Origin: Streptomyces sp. NBC_00285
GTDB taxonomy: Bacteria; Actinomycetota; Actinomycetes; Streptomycetales; Streptomycetaceae
Direction of reading: 5' to 3'
Assembly (NCBI RefSeq): GCF_036174265.1
Contig: NZ_CP108055.1
Coordinates: 8,928,001-8,992,000, forward strand
Length of the DNA: 64,000 nt
The notes beneath the pieces were generated by a model. It saw only the letters and a program-made list of their open reading frames with translations. It did no database searches and was not told the DNA's origin. How positions within the stretch are numbered: position 1 is the stretch's first letter; each line of letters opens with the position of its first letter. A program made the position numbers and the translations under genes. Positions 52,769 through 61,410 of the stretch are shown in pieces.

Positions 52769-53377
52769 CTACGGCGTCGGCGCCGCCTCCAGGCACAGTT
52801 CCCGGGCCAGTGCCTCGTCCACCCACTTCTGGGCCCGGCTGCGGGGCACCGCGCCCGCGTAGGACGTCAGTTGGACCGCCAGCCCGTCCAGAAGAGCGGT
52901 GAGGCGCAGGGCCGTGGCCTCCGGGTCGGGGCAGTGGAACTCGCCCTCGGCGACGCCCTCGGCGATCACCTCTGCGAGCGCCGCTTTCCAGCGCCTGTCG
53001 AGGTTGCGGGTGACCTCCTGGAGCGCCGGTTCGCGCAGGGCCACCGCCCAGCCCTCGATCCACAGGCGCCAGCCCTTGGCCTGGCCGGTCGGGGCGTACC
53101 ACCGTACGGCCGCCCTCAGCCTTCGCAGGGCGCTGGTGCGGCGGCTCAGAAGCTTCCGGAGGTGGGCCAGGTCCTCCTCGGCGGCGTAGGTGAACGCGGC
53201 GGCGACCAGCTTCTCCTTGGTCGAGAAGTGGTACAGCACCAGGGCGCTGCTCACGCCGAGCGCCGAGGCCACGTCGGCGATCCTGACGGCCGCCACGCCC
53301 CGCGCCTCGATCTGCTCCATGGCGGCCCGCAGCAGCTCCTCGCGCCGCTCGGCCACCGTCAACCGCACTCTTGCCAC
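52769..53377 (-). CDS. TetR-family transcriptional regulator
   Basis: A 202-residue one-component repressor type. The N-terminal helix-turn-helix (about 10-55) reads ERREELLRAAMEQIEARGV, then VRIADVASALGVSSALVLYHF. The C-terminal ligand domain resembles the BetI-like subgroup, with SYAGAVPRSRAQKWVDEAL near the end. Target and ligand unknown. It converges on the SGNH gene and lies downstream of the amino-acid dehydrogenase gene on the same strand with a 52-nt gap, so they may be co-transcribed or the regulator may control that gene. Confidence 0.9.
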   Translation of the reverse strand: MARVRLTVAERREELLRAAMEQIEARGVAAVRIADVASALGVSSALVLYHFSTKEKLVAAAFTYAAEEDLAHLRKLLSRRTSALRRLRAAVRWYAPTGQAKGWRLWIEGWAVALREPALQEVTRNLDRRWKAALAEVIAEGVAEGEFHCPDPEATALRLTALLDGLAVQLTSYAGAVPRSRAQKWVDEALARELCLEAAPTP

Positions 53378-53429
53378 GAGACCACCCTATTCCGTCACCG
53401 CGGGTGTTACCGCTCGGCGGCGGACGAGG

Positions 53430-54608
53430 TCAGCGGTACCGGCCGAACCGTTCCGCGATCACCGGCAACCGGTCCGCGACCAGCGCATGGGCGGCGGCGC
53501 GTGGCGAGGTGCCGTCCGCCTCCGCGCGGGCCAGCAACTGCTCGACCAGGGCACGCATGGAACGCCGTACATGCGCGAACGCCTCGTCCGCGTCGGCGCC
53601 GATGTCGCCGAACAGGGTCCACCACCACCAGGCGTTCGTCGCGGAGTTGACGACGACGTCCGGCAGTACGGTGATCCCGCGCGCGGCCAGCAGTGTCTCC
53701 GCGGCGGGCAGGACCGGCATGTTGGCCGCCTCGACGATCCAGCGCGCCCGGATCCGCGCCTGGTTGGCGGAGTCGATCGCGTACGAGACCGCCGCGGGGA
53801 CCAGTACCTCCACGTCCAGTGACAGCCAGGCGTCGCCGGGCAGTTCGCGGTCGGCGGCACGCAGGGCGGCGCGGTCCACGGTGCCGTAGGCGTCCCTGGC
53901 GGCGAGCAGCGTCTCGACGTCGAGACCCGAGGGGTTGAAGACCGTGCCCTTGATGTCGGCGACAGCCACCACGGTCAGCCCCGCGCGCGTGAGGAAGCGC
54001 GCCGTGGCCCCGCCCATGGTGCCGAGGCCCTGCACGGCCACACGTGTGCCCGCGTACGGCACTCCGGCCCGGTCCAGGGCCGCGAGCAGCGACTCGGCCA
54101 CCCCACAGCCGCCCGCCAGCTCGTCCAGCCCGATGCCGTCCACCTCGACGGCGAAGGCGTCCGCGAGCCGCTGCCGGGCCGCGGCCTCGTCGTCGAGCAG
54201 CGGGTAGACCGCCTGGATCGAGGAGACGAGTCCGGCCTCCGTGGCCGCGCGGTCCACCAGGTCCTGGCTGAGACCGAGGTCCTCGCCCGTCGTCCAGAAG
54301 GTCTCGATGTACGGCCGCACGGCGCGCAGGTAGCGCACGAGGACGCCGTACGCCTCAGGGTCCCGGGGGTCGCAGTCGATGCCGCCCTTGGCGCCGCCCA
54401 GCGGGACGTACCGGGCCTGCGGGTCGTAGTGCAGCGCCTCTTTCATGGTCATGCCACGGGCGAGCCCGGCGACCTCCTCCAACGTGCAGCCCTGGCGCAT
54501 CCGCAGACCGCCGCTGGCGACGCCCCGCACCAGCCGGTCGACCACCAGGAAGCCCCGGCGCCCGGAGACATGGTCGGTCCAGGTGAGCGACAGCAAGGGG
54601 GTGGTCAC
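53430..54608 (-). CDS. Glu/Leu/Phe/Val dehydrogenase-family protein
   Basis: NAD(P)-dependent oxidative deaminase of amino acids, 392 residues. The dimerisation/catalytic domain (about 1-150) has MTMKEAL and VPLGGAKGGIDCDPRD, holding the substrate and catalytic Lys positions. The Rossmann domain starts GTRVAVQGLGTMGGATARFL (about 170-190). VVNSATNAWWWW near 325 shows an unusual run of four Trp where glutamate and leucine enzymes usually have a Gly-Gly-V or similar segment. It is not the typical streptomycete valine dehydrogenase. The start is GTG 54608, 6 nt after GGAG. It diverges from the MBL-fold gene. Confidence 0.85.
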   Translation of the reverse strand: MTTPLLSLTWTDHVSGRRGFLVVDRLVRGVASGGLRMRQGCTLEEVAGLARGMTMKEALHYDPQARYVPLGGAKGGIDCDPRDPEAYGVLVRYLRAVRPYIETFWTTGEDLGLSQDLVDRAATEAGLVSSIQAVYPLLDDEAAARQRLADAFAVEVDGIGLDELAGGCGVAESLLAALDRAGVPYAGTRVAVQGLGTMGGATARFLTRAGLTVVAVADIKGTVFNPSGLDVETLLAARDAYGTVDRAALRAADRELPGDAWLSLDVEVLVPAAVSYAIDSANQARIRARWIVEAANMPVLPAAETLLAARGITVLPDVVVNSATNAWWWWTLFGDIGADADEAFAHVRRSMRALVEQLLARAEADGTSPRAAAHALVADRLPVIAERFGRYR

Positions 54609-54704
54609 GCGGGCTCCGGGGGTGGACGAGCAGCTACTGAACGGGGGGTCAGTATTGGCATCGGCGTGCGCCCTGTCAACGTGATCCGCTCCGGCGGCGT
54701 CCTT

Positions 54705-54724
54705 ACCCGTGTGAACCCGTGTGA
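54705..54724. repeat. Tandem 10-bp direct repeat in the divergent dehydrogenase/MBL promoter region
   Basis: ACCCGTGTGA occurs twice in exact tandem. It lies 97 nt upstream of the dehydrogenase start and 72 nt upstream of the MBL gene start. A direct repeat with one-turn spacing is a reasonable binding site for a regulator working on both genes. Confidence 0.4.
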
Positions 54725-54795
54725 CCGGACAGACCCCGGCACTGTCGGAGGGGCGGACCATAATGGATGCCTCAGCAATTCCACCTGGAGGTACC

Positions 54796-55974
54796 GTGAC
54801 CGGCTTCCGTTCCCTGAGCTCCGGGCTCCGCGCGCTGCAGCCTGCGGCCTTCGGTGCGGACCCGAGCGGTGAGCGCATGGCGCGTATCCGCAGATCCCCC
54901 CACTTCAAGAACGGTGTCTTCCAGAACCCCGGCGGAACCTCCGCGCGGATCCGGCCCGACGGGTCGGCGCTCGATTTCGCCAAGGTCTTCTTCGACAGCG
55001 ACACCCGGCCCCACCGGGCTCCCGAAGGCCGTATCCCGGTGCACGCCACCACGCTCGCCGACCTCGCGAAGCCGCCCGCCACCGGACTCCGGCTGACCTG
55101 GATGGGACACTCCAGCGTGCTCGCCGAGATCGACGGCCGTCGGGTGCTGTTCGATCCGGTGTGGGGTGAGCGGTGCTCCCCGATGCCCTTCGCCGGACCC
55201 AAGCGGCTGCACCCCGTGCCGCTGCCGCTCGCGGCGCTCGGGCCGGTCGACGTGGTCGTCATCTCCCACGATCACTACGACCATCTGGACATGCCCTCGA
55301 TCAAGGAACTGGCCGGGACGGACACCGTCTTCGCCGTGCCCCTCGGGGTGGGGTCACATCTCGAGCACTGGGGCGTCTCCGCGGACCGGCTGCGTGAGCT
55401 GGACTGGCACGAGTCGACCCAGGTCGCCGGACTCACGCTCACCGCCACACCGGCCCGGCACTTCTGCGGCCGGGGCCTGCGGAACACCCAGCACACGCTG
55501 TGGGCGTCCTGGGTCGTCTCCAGCGGGGAGCACCGGGTGTATCACAGCGGTGACACCGGGTATTTCGACGGATTCAAGGACATCGGCGCCTCCTTCGGGC
55601 CCTTCGACGCCACGATGATCCAGCTCGGCGCCTACTCCGAGCTCTGGCCGGACATTCACATGACGCCTGAAGAGGCTCTCCGGGCCCATCTGGATCTTCA
55701 GGGCGGGGATGCGGCGCAGGGGGTGCTGTTGCCGATCCACTGGGGGACGTTCAATCTCGCCACGCATCCCTGGGCGGAGCCCGCGGAGCAGACGATGTTG
55801 CTGGCCCACAAGGCCGGAGCGGCCATGGCGACGCCTCGGCCGGGGGAGCCGTTCGAGCCGGGGGCGGTGCCAGTGGTCGATCCGTGGTGGCGGGGAGTGG
55901 CGAAGGTGCCGGCCGGTGGGTGGGCCGCCCTGCCGACGGTGGCGGAGGAGTCGGAGGCTGGGGTCGAGCACTGA
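54796..55974 (+). CDS. MBL-fold metal-dependent hydrolase
   Basis: Metallo-beta-lactamase-fold protein of 392 residues in the UlaG/NAPE-PLD-like group. The metal motif is VISHDHYDHLD (about 155-165), preceded by LTWMGHSSVLAEIDG and LFDPVWGERCSP. Further ligands are in ATPARHFCGRG, HSGDTGYFDGF and LLPIHWGTFNL. The long N-terminal part before the fold (about 1-95, including SPHFKNGVFQNP) is typical of NAPE-PLD-type bacterial members. No signal peptide. GTG 54796 follows GGAGG by 4 nt and is preferred to upstream in-frame starts. Substrate unknown; a phosphodiester or lactone is likely. Confidence 0.9.
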   Translation: MTGFRSLSSGLRALQPAAFGADPSGERMARIRRSPHFKNGVFQNPGGTSARIRPDGSALDFAKVFFDSDTRPHRAPEGRIPVHATTLADLAKPPATGLRLTWMGHSSVLAEIDGRRVLFDPVWGERCSPMPFAGPKRLHPVPLPLAALGPVDVVVISHDHYDHLDMPSIKELAGTDTVFAVPLGVGSHLEHWGVSADRLRELDWHESTQVAGLTLTATPARHFCGRGLRNTQHTLWASWVVSSGEHRVYHSGDTGYFDGFKDIGASFGPFDATMIQLGAYSELWPDIHMTPEEALRAHLDLQGGDAAQGVLLPIHWGTFNLATHPWAEPAEQTMLLAHKAGAAMATPRPGEPFEPGAVPVVDPWWRGVAKVPAGGWAALPTVAEESEAGVEH

Positions 55975-56982
55975 TCTGTTCCGCGGGTGGTGCGGACGCG
56001 AGCGCGGGCGGGTGGGGCGGGTTCTGGTTTGCCGCCCCTGCCCGCCCGTGGGTGTCTGACCGTGCGGGGCTGTGACTGCGGCTGCGGCTGCGGCTGCGGT
56101 CGGCGTGGTGGGTGCCGTGGATGCTGTGGTGACGGGTTCGGTGGCGGACGGTCCGTCGGAGGTGGCTGTGTACGGGCGGGAGGTGCTACCGCGTCCGTGG
56201 CCGGGGTGGGTTCGCCTCGGCGGTCTGCTTGGGCGGGGCGCTGAGGCGGTCGGGGCGACTGAGCTGCCGGCCCTGGCAGGCGGTGCGTGAATTCTTCGGC
56301 TCCGAGGCGCGCTTGTGTGTAGTGCGGGTCGTAGGGGTGGCGGAGGTCACCGCTCGGCGTCGGCTGGGGGTGGTGAGTCGGGGCGGGCGGGTGCGGGTCC
56401 GGGTCGTCGGTGCCGCAGGTGGTTTGAGCGCGCGCCCTCCCGCGGCAGTCTCGGACGGGAAGACGGTGCTCTGCCGGTCCGTCCATGGCGCGGGACGTCA
56501 GCTCCGACACCGGTGAGCGACTTCGTCAGGTGGTCTCCCCGGCTGCGCGATGGCGCGTGGACGGACGTGCCAACGGTCTTCGGCCGGCTGCGGCGGGGCG
56601 GGAGCTCGTGCCGTGGCTGGGTGACGACGAACCTCGACACGCTCAGTGACAATCGGGAAGGCTCGGGCCAATGCTTCGAGGGGCCGTCGAAGGGCTTGCC
56701 GCCTGTGTGGAAGTGGCCGGCCGACGAGCGTGGCGCGTGGACGTCCGGGACCCTCGTCGCCTGTTCATGACTGCTTCTGACCAGGCCTGATCGGTATTCA
56801 CTCGTTCGAGGGTTCCTGTCCTGTCGACTTGTCGGTCTGTCGTGCGAAGCCTCATACCAGAGTGGGAAGCGCCGCGAGGGACTTTGTCAACTGCCCACCG
56901 CACATGATGCGTTGGCGACTACTGTGAGTGTCCGCCGGGCAACAGAGGGCCGAAGATTTCGGTTCTCCGGACCGGCACCGCA
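55975..56982. other. One-kilobase region without a convincing gene
   Basis: Between the MBL gene and the conservon I find no ORF with a good start, ribosome binding site and recognisable product on either strand. It contains a short run of GCGGCT repeats (56076-56100) and a repeated GGCGCGTGGACG segment (56553 and 56731). The stretch 56770-56980 is less GC-rich and probably holds the conservon promoter. Open frames here encode Gly/Arg/Pro-rich nonsense. Decayed gene or element remnants are possible. Confidence 0.5.
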
Positions 56983-57234
56983 ATGACGCACGCCCATGCC
57001 CACGGCGCGGAGCCGCGAACCGGAGGAGGGAGTCGACGCGATGAGGCTTTCTCCCGCCCGACCGCGGCCGGGAACCCGGGGGCGCCGGTGACCGACGACC
57101 ACGCCGCGGCGGAGCCCGCCCGGCAGGGACGCAGCCGACAGCCCGCGGGAGCGCACGCCGGAGCCCGCCGGGTCGGGCAGGTCAGCCCGGGCCCCTCCGG
57201 CCATCAGGACCGACGGACGAGTACAAGGACACCG

Positions 57235-59895
57235 ATGTCTCACCTCCGTGCACCGGCCGCACGCGCAGACCGCCGTGAGGGCGGGCGGCACGGGCGGCCG
57301 GTCGCCCGCCCCGCCACCTCGCTGCCGGAGACGCACATACGGCCCCAACTGCTGCGCCTGGCCGTGCTCCCACCGATCGCGGTCGCCCTCAGCGGCTGCG
57401 CGGCCGTCCTGTTCACCGTCCGCTCCACCGGGGCACAGCCCGGCCTCATCCTGTGGGGTGTCCTGGCCGGAGCGGTCTCGGTGGCGCTCGCGGGCATCCT
57501 GATCGCCGCCGTGGCCGCCGACCGCGCCGCCAAGATGGTGAGCGACCGCGTCGGCGCACTGCGCCGCAGCAGCGCGCGCCGCGAGGTGGATCTGCGGGCG
57601 CTCGTCGAGGGGCTGCGCCGTGGGGAGGTCCCGCCGGGGCGCAGCCCACGCAGCGGTCCGCCCGACGACGCCGACGACTTCGACCTGCTCTCCGCCGACC
57701 TGGCCCGCGCCCACGACGGGGCAGTGACCGCCGTCGTTCAGGCCGCCCAGCTCTCCAGCCAGGCCGGCAGTGAACAGAAGCTGGAGGTCTTCGTCAACCT
57801 CGCGCGGCGGCTTCAGTCGCTGGTGCACCGGGAGATCTCCATCCTCGACGAGCTGGAGAACGAGATCGAGGACCCCGACCTGCTCAAGGGGCTCTTCCAC
57901 GTCGACCATCTCGCCACCCGGATCCGCCGCCACGCCGAGAACCTCGCCGTCCTCGGCGGAGCCGTCTCACGTCGGCAGTGGAGCAACCCCGTTTCGATGA
58001 CGGAGGTACTGCGCTCCGCCATCGCCGAGGTAGAGCAGTACTCGCGGGTCAAACTCGTGCCGCCGATCGACGGCACCCTGCGCGGGCACGCCGTTGCCGA
58101 CGTCATTCATCTGCTGGCCGAACTCGTCGAGAACGCCACGGTGTTCTCGGCGCCGCACACCCAGGTACTGCTGCGCGCCAACCTCGTGACCTCCGGGCTC
58201 GCCGTCGAGGTCGAGGACCGCGGACTCGGCATGCCCGTCGGCGAACAGCACCGGATGAATGCGCTGCTGACGGACCCGGACCAGGTCAACGTCGCCAGCC
58301 TGCTCGCGGACGGCCGTATCGGACTGTTCGTGGTCTCCCAGCTCGCCAAGCGGCACGGCATCCATGTCCGGCTCCAGACCAACATCTACGGCGGGGTACA
58401 GGCGGTGCTCGTCGTGCCGCAGGCGTTGCTGGGAACGGCACCGGGGGCGGTCGGGGCGCAACTGCCGGACGCTGCCGGGACGCACGGGGTGGCGGGGGCG
58501 GCCGTACCCGCCACCCGTCCGGTTCTACCAGGGCCATCAGGAGCCGGCCATGCGGCACGGCACCGGGGGGCACCCGCGGAGCCGCGTCCCGGGGCGGACC
58601 TGAACCGGCGCGAGTCCCGGGGCGCCGGATCGACCCTCAACGGCAGCGCGGCGCCGACGGCGAAGGGCGCCGGAGCGCTGCCGCAGGGCGCCCGGACCCC
58701 GGCGAACGGGCTGGGGACGGTGTCCAACGGCACCGCGCCCCCACGGAACGGGAGTGGTCGTGCCCCGGTCGAGGGCGGGCGTGGGCCTGATGGCATCGGT
58801 GTGTCGGCGAACGGCACCGGGGCCCAGCTGGACGGTGGGTCGGCTGCGTCGCATGGCGGTGGGCGGGAGGCTGACGGCAGTGATCCTCTGCAGAGCGGCA
58901 GCGGGCCCTTCATGAACGGTGGTTCGGGGGCGGCGAGTGGTGGCGGGGGCGCGCCGAACGACAGTGGCGCGCGTCCCGGACGTCCCTTGCCGCTGCCCGT
59001 ACGCGGGGCCCGTGCGGAGCGGCCCAATCCTGCCGAGGCCATGCCCGGGATCAGGCCCGACGACCGGCAGCTGGTCACGGAGCACGGGACCACGCCGCCC
59101 ACCCCGCGCACCGGGACCGTGCGCGGCACCATGGGCAAGCCCCAACTGCCCCGGCGCCGCGCCCAGGAGCACATCGCGCCCCAGCTGCGTGGGGGGCCTG
59201 CGCCCCGGCAGGAAACCGAGTACCTGGCCGACCACGACCCGGGGTTGATGGCGGCCTTCCAACGCGGCATCAGCCTCGCCGAGACACAGCAACACCTGGA
59301 CCCGACCTCCGGCGAACCGGCCATGCCCATGGTGCCGCCACGGAGGGTGCCGCCCCTTACAGACGCCGACCACACGGGCCCGTCACCCATGGCGTCCGGG
59401 TACATGGCCTCGGACTCCCCGTCTCTGGGCTCGGCCCATATGGCGTCCGGACACATGGACCCCATCCACACGGACCCAACGCGCATGGACCCGACCCGCC
59501 CGGACTCCGCGCACATGGGGTCCACCCACCCAGACCCCGCGACCCCCGGTCCGACGCACACGGATACGGCCTTCATGGGCAGCGGCACCACAGGAGCGAC
59601 CGCGGGTACAGGCAGTACGCACACCGGCCGCGGGGATGTCGGTCATACAGACACTGGCCGTACGGACACAGGCTCCCTGTCATTCGGGCCCTTGGAGTCC
59701 CGCCCCGCCCCGGCGCCGAAACCCTCCGCCTCCTTCGACTTCGACCTCGACGCGGGCCACACGGAGTCCGCCCCCACGACCGAGTCCGGCGCCATAGAAG
59801 CGACCCCCATGGAGCGGTCCCGCATATCCGAGGCGCACGGTCTCGATCTCGACCACACCACCCCCCGGCACGACGGGAGCGCACCCGCCGGATGA
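57235..59895 (+). CDS. cvnA: Conservon sensor-like ATP-binding membrane protein CvnA
   Basis: Sensor-kinase-like component of a conservon, the streptomycete module thought to work like a membrane G-protein switch. From ATG 57235 (AAGGACACC box) the product is 886 aa: two membrane helices (about 40-105), a coiled signalling region with LEVFVNLARRLQSLVHREI (about 183-201), a histidine-kinase-like ATPase domain (about 250-405; N-box LLAELVENATVFS, G1 EVEDRGLGMP), then a 480-residue disordered tail with Asn-Gly-rich and His-Asp-Pro-rich repeats. An in-frame ATG at 56983 would add 84 low-complexity residues. cvnB starts inside the stop codon (ATGA). Confidence 0.87.
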   Translation: MSHLRAPAARADRREGGRHGRPVARPATSLPETHIRPQLLRLAVLPPIAVALSGCAAVLFTVRSTGAQPGLILWGVLAGAVSVALAGILIAAVAADRAAKMVSDRVGALRRSSARREVDLRALVEGLRRGEVPPGRSPRSGPPDDADDFDLLSADLARAHDGAVTAVVQAAQLSSQAGSEQKLEVFVNLARRLQSLVHREISILDELENEIEDPDLLKGLFHVDHLATRIRRHAENLAVLGGAVSRRQWSNPVSMTEVLRSAIAEVEQYSRVKLVPPIDGTLRGHAVADVIHLLAELVENATVFSAPHTQVLLRANLVTSGLAVEVEDRGLGMPVGEQHRMNALLTDPDQVNVASLLADGRIGLFVVSQLAKRHGIHVRLQTNIYGGVQAVLVVPQALLGTAPGAVGAQLPDAAGTHGVAGAAVPATRPVLPGPSGAGHAARHRGAPAEPRPGADLNRRESRGAGSTLNGSAAPTAKGAGALPQGARTPANGLGTVSNGTAPPRNGSGRAPVEGGRGPDGIGVSANGTGAQLDGGSAASHGGGREADGSDPLQSGSGPFMNGGSGAASGGGGAPNDSGARPGRPLPLPVRGARAERPNPAEAMPGIRPDDRQLVTEHGTTPPTPRTGTVRGTMGKPQLPRRRAQEHIAPQLRGGPAPRQETEYLADHDPGLMAAFQRGISLAETQQHLDPTSGEPAMPMVPPRRVPPLTDADHTGPSPMASGYMASDSPSLGSAHMASGHMDPIHTDPTRMDPTRPDSAHMGSTHPDPATPGPTHTDTAFMGSGTTGATAGTGSTHTGRGDVGHTDTGRTDTGSLSFGPLESRPAPAPKPSASFDFDLDAGHTESAPTTESGAIEATPMERSRISEAHGLDLDHTTPRHDGSAPAG

Positions 59896-60398
59896 CCACC
59901 CCCGCGTACACCCCACCCCCCAGCGCTCCCGCAGACCTTCGTACCTCAAGGAGTCGATCCACCATGGCGAGCGAAGCGCCGACCGGCCATGTATCCGATC
60001 TCGACTGGCTGATGAGCGGTCTCGTGCAGCGCGTCCCGCACACCAGCAGCGCGGTCCTCCTGTCCTGCGACGGGCTCGTGAAGTCGGTCCACGGCCTCGA
60101 TGCGGACAGCGCCGACCACATGGCGGCCCTGGCCGCCGGCCTCTACTCCCTCGGCCGCAGCGCGGGCGTCCGCTTCGGCGACGGCGGAGACGTACGCCAG
60201 GTCGTCGTCGAACTCGACTCGACGCTGCTGTTCGTGACCACCGCGGGGTCCGGCACCTGCCTTGCCGTGCTCGCCGGCCGTGAGGCCGACGCGGCAGTGC
60301 TCGGCTACGAGATGGCGATGCTCGTCAAGAGCGTCCGCCCCTACCTGGTGACCGCGCCCCGGCAGCACGCCGTCGAATCCCCGGCGATGAGGCCTTGA
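59892..60398 (+). CDS. cvnB: Conservon roadblock/LC7 protein CvnB
   Basis: Roadblock/LC7-fold protein, the probable GAP-like partner of the conservon GTPase CvnD. From ATG 59892 (4-nt overlap with cvnA) it has 168 residues. ATG 59964, about 10 nt after AAGGAG, gives 144 and matches where the conserved part begins (MASEAPTGHVSDLDWLMSGL). The LC7 core (VPHTSSAVLLSCDGLVKSVH, then MAALAAGLYSLGRSAG, and VVVELDSTLLFVTTAG) is well preserved. Its stop overlaps the start of cvnC. Confidence 0.9.
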   Translation: MTTPAYTPPPSAPADLRTSRSRSTMASEAPTGHVSDLDWLMSGLVQRVPHTSSAVLLSCDGLVKSVHGLDADSADHMAALAAGLYSLGRSAGVRFGDGGDVRQVVVELDSTLLFVTTAGSGTCLAVLAGREADAAVLGYEMAMLVKSVRPYLVTAPRQHAVESPAMRP

Positions 60399-60772
60399 GC
60401 GTGGCGGCGGCCGGCGACGGGCCCTGGCTCGACGATGCGGCAGGGCGACTGGTGCGGCCCTTCACGGTCAGCAACGGCCGCACCCGGCCCACCATCGCGC
60501 TCGACCTGCTGTCGCACGTGATGGCCACCGGTGCCACCCCCCTCGGCTACCTCGGCCCCGAGCACGCGCAGGCACTCGACATGTGTCGCGCGCCCGTATC
60601 GGTCGCCGAGCTCGCCGCCCATCTGAAGCTGCCGGCGGTGGTCACCAAGGTGCTGCTGTCCGACCTGGTGGATTGCGGGGCGCTGACCACCAAGCCCCCC
60701 GAGTTCACCCACAACCCGACTGACCGGGCTCTTCTGGAGGCAGTGCTCGATGGACTACGACGACAACTCTGA
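60395..60772 (+). CDS. cvnC: Conservon DUF742 protein CvnC
   Basis: DUF742 protein of about 125 residues, the third conservon member. The family opening RLVRPFTVSNGRTRP (about 18-32), the helix-turn-helix-like VSVAELAAHLKLPAVVTKVLLSDL (in pieces about 68-91) and the end LLEAVLDGLRRQL are visible. A TTG at 60395 overlaps the cvnB stop (TTGA); GTG 60401 is a second possible start. The gene's end overlaps cvnD by 23 nt. Conservon studies place CvnC in the membrane complex with CvnA, B and D; its exact role is open. Confidence 0.9.
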   Translation: MSVAAAGDGPWLDDAAGRLVRPFTVSNGRTRPTIALDLLSHVMATGATPLGYLGPEHAQALDMCRAPVSVAELAAHLKLPAVVTKVLLSDLVDCGALTTKPPEFTHNPTDRALLEAVLDGLRRQL

Positions 60773-61349
60773 CCCGTTCCCCACCGCACTCAAGATCCTT
60801 GTGGCGGGCGGGTTCGGAGTCGGCAAGACGACCTTCGTGGGAGCGGTCAGTGAGATCGCCCCCCTCAGCACGGAGGAACTGCTCACCACGGTCAGCGCCG
60901 CGACCGACAGCCTCGACGGTATCGAGAACAAGGTCGAGACGACGGTGGCCATGGACTTCGGGCGCATCACCCTCGACCCGGAACACGTCCTGTACCTGTT
61001 CGGCACGCCCGGACAGGAGCGGTTCTGGTTCATGTGGGACGAGCTCTCCGAGGGCGCACTCGGCGCGGTCATCCTCGCCGACACCCGCAGACTGGAGGAC
61101 TGTTTCGCGGCGGTGGACTTCTTCGAGCAACGCGGCCTCGGGTTCATCGTCGCGATCAACGAGTTCGACGGGGGGTACCGCTACGACCCGGAGGAGGTTC
61201 GCGCCGCGATCGACCTGTCGCCGGAGATCCCCGTCGTGCGCTGTGACGCCCGGATCTCGAGTTCCGGCGTGCAGACCCTGCTCACCCTCGTACGACATCT
61301 CATCGCGCACAGCCCGGCGCCCGCGCCGAGCCATGGCGCCCACATGTGA
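60750..61349 (+). CDS. cvnD: Conservon small GTP-binding protein CvnD
   Basis: Ras-like/SRPRB-type GTPase of 199 residues, the switch of the conservon. The P-loop GGFGVGKTTF is at about 20-29. DFGRI and LFGTPGQERF (about 70-95) are the switch regions, the latter with the usual Gln. VAINEFDGG takes the place of the N-K-x-D base-specificity motif, as in other CvnD proteins. ATG 60750 is preceded by GGAGG. It overlaps cvnC by 23 nt; a GAF-domain gene follows after 61 nt. Confidence 0.93.
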   Translation: MDYDDNSDPFPTALKILVAGGFGVGKTTFVGAVSEIAPLSTEELLTTVSAATDSLDGIENKVETTVAMDFGRITLDPEHVLYLFGTPGQERFWFMWDELSEGALGAVILADTRRLEDCFAAVDFFEQRGLGFIVAINEFDGGYRYDPEEVRAAIDLSPEIPVVRCDARISSSGVQTLLTLVRHLIAHSPAPAPSHGAHM

Positions 61350-61410
61350 CCGCCGCACACACCGCCACGGAGCCGCATATGACCGACGCCCACAACGACG
61401 GAATCCGCCC

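Noticed and set aside
56076..56100. GCGGCT tandem run considered as a structured repeat or CRISPR-like element
   Set aside because: Only about four copies of a hexamer, no spacers; simple sequence in GC-rich DNA.
55698..56510. 270-codon minus-strand frame over the gene-poor region near 56 kb
   Set aside because: It runs into the antisense of the MBL gene and encodes Pro/Gln/Arg-rich repeats typical of noncoding GC-rich DNA.
56513..56770. Plus-strand frame with GTG start (MSDFVRWSPRLRDG-), at first taken for a transposase fragment
   Set aside because: I could not match it to any transposase or other family, and no terminal inverted repeats flank it.
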